Position numbers and translations under genes: made by a program | Notes under the pieces: generated by a model | Database searches by the model: none | What the model was told of the DNA's origin: nothing | Seen by the model: only the letters and a program-made list of their open reading frames with translations | Shown here: positions 60,049 to 64,000 of the stretch, in pieces | Layout: each line of letters begins with the position of its first letter | How positions within the stretch are numbered: position 1 is the stretch's first letter | Origin: Daphnia pulex | Lineage: Eukaryota; Arthropoda; Branchiopoda; Diplostraca; Daphniidae | Direction: 5' to 3' | DNA length: 64,000 bases | Assembly: GCF_021134715.1 (NCBI RefSeq) | Contig: NC_060024.1 | Coordinates: 3,224,001 to 3,288,000 of the forward strand

Positions 60049-60256
60049 CTTCCCTCGTTTAATTTGCACTCCGGGCAAATAAAGAAATAATAGGATAAGG
60101 ATCGGTGAACAAATATTGGGGTAATGCAAATATAGTGCATGGAATTGTATAAATTTAAAGAATATATGTTTAAACAGGCATTGACATATGGCTTTGTAGG
60201 CGATGGCCTTGAAAGTGGCATTGGAATTTGTTTAGCCGGGGGCTACTCTGCGTCAC

Positions 60257-61062
60257 TCACGCAGCATCTTGACTTGTATAAACGAGTGGTGCATGCAGTG
60301 GTGACGCAGTAATGTGCGGGTGACTTTTACTTTCTTCAATCACATCGTTTGCTAACATCATTTCTACATGTTTTTCTATAACCGGCAACATCACTCGTGG
60401 CTGGCGTCTTGGTGGTATATATACTGGGGGGCCCACTGTCGGAATGCTATGTTCTTCTCCAATGGCTTCGCCGAAGTCCGAGTCTGAAGTGGCGAAAATA
60501 TGTTTATTTCTTTCCAGTACTTTTCGAAGGTCTTCTTTTCTGACTTCTGTTTTTCCGATCAATTCTTTTATTTGTTCTTCGAGTTTTTGATGTATAATGA
60601 CGCATATTTGACATGGTTGTATTTCTGATACTTTGGCCACGATGTGGTACTGTTTGCCGTTATTTTTTATATGATATCCGCCTGCTGGCGGTGTTTATTC
60701 GAAACTCTAGATTTGTTATGAAATCCATTCCTAGGATGCAACTAACCGCTAAATTTGGTACTACGTGGAAGTTGTTTTTAATCGGGTCGCTATCCACCGA
60801 ATGTAATTTCACTTGCAGTTCTACTGTTTTAACTTTTGGCATTGGATCTCCACATGCTGTTATGAGATTTAGGTTCTCTATTGATCTTTCCTTCTTTGCT
60901 GTTTGCGGTATCTGTTTCTCGAAGTCGGAAGAGATTACACTCTTTGTGGAGCCCGTGTCTATTAAAGCTGCTACTCGTCTGCTGCCTACTGTCACTAATA
61001 TTGTAAATGGCTTATACTGTATTTTACACTGGGATGGGTCGCATTGTTTTGTTGATACATGT
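60257..61062 (-). pseudogene. Ty3/gypsy-like Pol: protease and start of reverse transcriptase
   Basis: Protease: ALIDTGSTKSVIS holds the catalytic D-T-G of a retropepsin (60995-60660). After a frame change comes the linker and N-terminal reverse transcriptase (60640-60257), with PPVYIPPRRQPRVMLPVIEK and MLANDVIEESKS, the usual Ty3/gypsy ..ML..GVIE.S. block. Then the sequence stops. The rest of reverse transcriptase, RNase H and integrase are missing between about 60257 and the polypurine tract at 60050, so this is an internally deleted element. The Gag frame ends at 61024 and overlaps the Pol frame, which is +1 relative to it; that may have been a programmed shift. Confidence 0.8.
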
Positions 61063-62310
61063 CCGAATGCGATTATTTCCGTACGTCTTGTAGTTGTTGA
61101 ACGGTCTCCTGGTTGGGTCTCTGGGAGCTTGATTTCTTCTCACATTTTCTTCGCGCCATCTTTGGTATTTGCGACAAGCTCTTTTTATGTGTCCTTTATT
61201 CTTGCAAAAGAAACAGGTTCTGTCTTCTAGTCCTCCCGGGAATCCTCCATTTATTTGATTATCCCAATTGTCCGGAGTACGATTAAGCGAATTACTCCTC
61301 TGTGGTTGTGTTTCTTGTGCTCTTTGACGGCGATTCTGTCTCCAGTTGTAATCACTTTGCGATCTTTGTCCCAGCGGGTAATACCGCGTGCGTCCGTCCA
61401 CGTCCTCCGGGTTTTGCCTTTCTCTATATCTTGGGCTATAACTTCTGCTCCTTCCGGAAAAACGGACTTGTTTCTCTCCCTCTTGCTTCTGTTCGGATAT
61501 GTGTGCTACCGTTCCTGCTGCTACACCTGCGGAGTCAGCAGACAACTGTATGTTAGCTATAGCTTGCATAATCTGTTGCAATTCGGGGTTTTTGTTTTTC
61601 TCCGCTTTTTTATGGGCTTCTGATTCCTCTGTAAGGCGTCGCAAGTCCACGACTTGTTCGCATACTTGTGCTTTTTCCACTACTTCTTCGTACGTATCCG
61701 TTGCTTTCAAGCTATTCCATAAGCTTGTCCTGATGGTTAGGCGCATTCCTTTCAACAAAGCCTCCTTTTTAACAGCGTTTCTTGGTTGAATTACTTCAGC
61801 GTCCTGGCTTTCTGCGGCTGCTCTTCCGTAGGCCGATTTGTATAGCTCATCGATGCGGTGTCTGTATTCTCATATACGTTCGTTGAATTTCTGCTCTATC
61901 TTGCTGAGTTGTGCTCTTCTCATATCTTGTATCGTCGCGTCATCGAACCCCGCTTCCATGGCTGTTGTCCACGCTGCAAGGTTCGCTTTGATATTTACTC
62001 CTAGCGAATTATTAAATGCAGCTGCTGCTCTCCTTAGTTTGGACTGGAAAAATTCCAACTTCTGATCTTCGGTCCATCCAGCTTCTACGCCAACTCTGTT
62101 TGCTTTCTTTAGCCAGCTTTCAAATGTAGTGTTGTCGTCGAGGTCGCCACTGAATTCTGGAATATCTTTTCTATAATTGACGGCTGCTAGATTTAGCATT
62201 CCCGTTGTCATGGCTGCTGAAAATGTTCGGAAATCTCCTGGATCAATTCCTCCGGCGCCTATTTGTCCAATAGGTCCTTGGGGTCCAGGTGGGCCTTCCT
62301 GGCCCACCAG
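61024..62310 (-). pseudogene. Ty3/gypsy-like Gag with collagen-like N-terminus, minus strand
   Basis: Starts in Gly-Pro-rich repeats ([10 protein letters not shown]), then [20 protein letters not shown], a capsid-like helical region (IPEFSGDLDDNTTFESWLKK) and, after a stop, the segment from 61758 with a CCHC zinc knuckle CFFCKNKGHIKRAC and a basic Arg/Gln-rich stretch. A TGA at about 61868 interrupts the capsid frame exactly where the paralogous plus-strand Gag has CGA. No real start is visible because the 5' end is lost at the head-to-head junction near 62295. Confidence 0.82.
62288..62308. repeat. palindromic junction of the two head-to-head Gag fragments
   Basis: GGTGGGCC (62288-62295) and GGCCCACC (62301-62308) pair around a TTCCT loop. 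This is where coding polarity switches from minus to plus. Confidence 0.75.
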
Positions 62311-63200
62311 GCCAACAAGGGCCACCAGAAATACAAGGACAACCAGGTCCACAAGGGCCACCAGGTCAACAAGGACCACCGGGCCAGCCAGGACAAGACG
62401 GCCAACCGGGGCAGGATGGCCAACCAGGACCACCGGGTGCTCCAGGGCAAGATGGTCAGCAAGGACCTTCAGGCAACCAAAGACCACAGCCTGGTCCCAG
62501 AGGAATCGATCCAGTAGATTTTCGGACTTTCTCAACAGCAATGGCTAAAGGCATGACGAATATGACTGCAATTCATCATGCAAGAGATATTCCAGTATTC
62601 AGCGGGGATCTTAAAAGTGATTTCACATTCGAAGAATGGTTAAAAAGAGCAAACAAAATCGCTAAAGAAGCAAGCTGGCCGAATGAACAACAATTAAAGA
62701 ATTATCAGGACAGATTAACCGGAGCTGCTGAGTCATATAATGATTCCTTTACGGCCACTGAAAAAGCTTCGCTCACCGCATGGACAAATGCTATGGACAC
62801 AGGATTCAACGACGACAGGACACGCTACCTGAAGAAGACACAGCTCAACCAAGTAGAGCAGAAAGTGAATGAACGTATTCGAGAATATAAAATACGAATA
62901 GACGAGCTTTATCAATCAGCATACGGGCGGACAATAGATGGAAGTCAAGAACCCGAGGTAACTTAGCTCAGAGATTCACTAAAAAGGGAAGTTCTCCTCA
63001 AAGGAATGCAGCCGAATATACGAGAGCTCCTGTGGAACACTTTAAAGACAACAGACACATATCAGATGACGGTAGAAAAAGCACAGGATATCGAACAAAT
63101 TATTCAGTTAAGGCAAATCACGGAAAAACTGAATGGAGTAAAGATTCCACAAGAGAGAACGGGAAAGCCAACTCAGACTTACGCATACAGCTCATGGTAA
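62289..63200 (+). pseudogene. second Ty3/gypsy-like Gag with collagen-like N-terminus, plus strand
   Basis: About 25 Gly-X-Y-type triplets ([28 protein letters not shown]) are followed by [18 protein letters not shown] and the same capsid region as the minus-strand Gag ([20 protein letters not shown]), clearly homologous but well diverged. An in-frame TAG at 62964-62966 interrupts it; homology then continues to about 63200 (LLKGMQPNIRELLW). The apparent first codon is GTG at 62289 inside the palindromic junction, so the true 5' end is missing. Confidence 0.8.
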
Positions 63201-64000
63201 CTAGGGCCGAAGTCAAATTCATGAAAAAAAAACACAAAAAGGGGAATATCTACATATCCGTGTTGCAAATTAAATTTCAATACGTACATCTGCGGGGAAG
63301 AAGTGATTTTTATAGAAAAAAAAGAGAACGTCGTCAGGATTCCTCACCTCTGTATTTTGAGAAAACCAAGATTTCTCACGGGGCCCCTGATTACAAAAAT
63401 CGAAGCATCAACATGGAATGGGTGAATGAAAAATGATATATATGTGACGACAAGGAAAACAAGATTGATTCTACACGTAAAAACGAAAAAAGAGAATGGT
63501 CACGATTTACTGACCCGACTTGACAAATGCCAAGGTACATGGTTTTGCTCGACTCTCGATCGGTATCTGGCCAAAATTCTCTTTCTCCCTATGTGACAAC
63601 GGTACCAATTCCCACAAGAAGGGCAGAATTTTCGACTGTGTAAAGCATAATTCTACTGTACACGTACAAGGAAACAGTGACGTGCTGAGAAGGAACAATT
63701 TCTACTGTAATGGAGGGACAGCTGAAGGAACTGCAGTACATGGAGAAAAAAAATACGGATCATAAAGATAAGAAAAAGCGGATATAGCTTACACGAAGCA
63801 GCACCCTCAATCCATCTGGCTTGGAAGAACTACCTTTTACCCACAACATTCTAGAAAAGAAAGGGTTAAATGGAAAGCTTTCGAAAAAGAAAAACGGAAA
63901 AGAAAAAAAAAATAAAATACAATCGTTTTTACCCAAGCACCTCCGTAAGAGACAACAGAATACCCCAGAAACCCACAAAACAGAAAGATAAAGTGGAGTA
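63201..64000 (+). pseudogene. decayed continuation of the plus-strand retroelement
   Basis: A stretch at about 63285-63350 reads GRSDFYRKKRERRQDSS, resembling the basic region after the capsid in the minus-strand Gag (GRSRSYSPRYRERQ). Beyond it there are many stops, and I cannot identify a zinc knuckle or protease. The sequence reaches the window edge. Confidence 0.45.

Noticed and set aside
61255..61789. Plus-strand frames of 84-122 codons
   Set aside because: They are antisense to the minus-strand Gag with its zinc knuckle.
62177..62548. Pro/Thr/Arg-rich plus-strand frame at the Gag junction
   Set aside because: It is a shifted-frame translation of the collagen-like repeats; the Gly-X-Y frame leading into the capsid region is the real one.
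1..64000. CRISPR array or bacterial operon
   Set aside because: No regularly spaced short repeats with unique spacers; introns and animal retroelements show this is eukaryotic DNA.

Overview
The window is nuclear DNA of a metazoan, most likely an arthropod and plausibly a crustacean. It is AT-rich, gene-poor and crowded with transposable elements. The genes have short canonical GT-AG introns, and the repeats are animal types: an L2/CR1-like LINE, a tRNA-derived SINE, Tc1/mariner-like foldbacks, a decayed piggyBac and Ty3/gypsy-like retroelements. Nothing in the sequence fixes the species. Three multi-exon genes can be assembled by hand. All splice joins below are inferred from reading-frame phase, splice-site sequence and protein-family logic, with no transcript evidence.

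Layout. (1) 1-10.5 kb: two nearly identical tandem copies, about 5.1 kb each, on the minus strand. Each holds a complete two-exon alpha-1,3-fucosyltransferase-like gene (signal-anchor exon, 2.6 kb intron, catalytic exon). The right edge of copy 2 falls in a 31-bp inverted repeat. (2) 10.5-19.6 kb: no convincing intact gene; decayed DNA-transposon pieces, a tandemly duplicated decayed ORF and a tRNA-like sequence. (3) 19.6-20.7 kb: three units of a 346-bp satellite with a strong internal hairpin. (4) 20.9-24.9 kb: a small DNA element (family G) split by a 3,280-bp transposon with about 33-bp terminal inverted repeats and a perfect 8-bp target duplication. That transposon carries an eight-exon gene for an acidic 304-residue protein, in which a 99-bp phase-0 exon has been amplified with its intron. 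(5) 25.3-30.5 kb: two TA-flanked MITE-like elements and a broken L2/CR1-like LINE. (6) 35.6-45.8 kb: a five-exon plus-strand gene for a 376-residue type II membrane protein with a CASD1-like GDS/SGNH domain; its introns hold several transposons. (7) 48-56 kb: a 901-bp mariner-like foldback, a dead piggyBac transposase and more TA-flanked elements. (8) 56.4-57.7 kb: a SINE sharing its 3' tail with the LINE, then a solo LTR with a 4-bp target duplication. (9) 59.4-64 kb: remains of two related Ty3/gypsy-like elements joined head to head through collagen-like Gly-X-Y repeats at the Gag N-terminus.

Functionally, both ordinary host gene types here (fucosyltransferase and CASD1-like enzyme) look like Golgi type II glycan-modifying proteins. 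Whether that proximity means anything cannot be told from one window. The most unusual item is the 21.1-24.4 kb transposon with its exon-amplified, non-transposase-like cargo gene.
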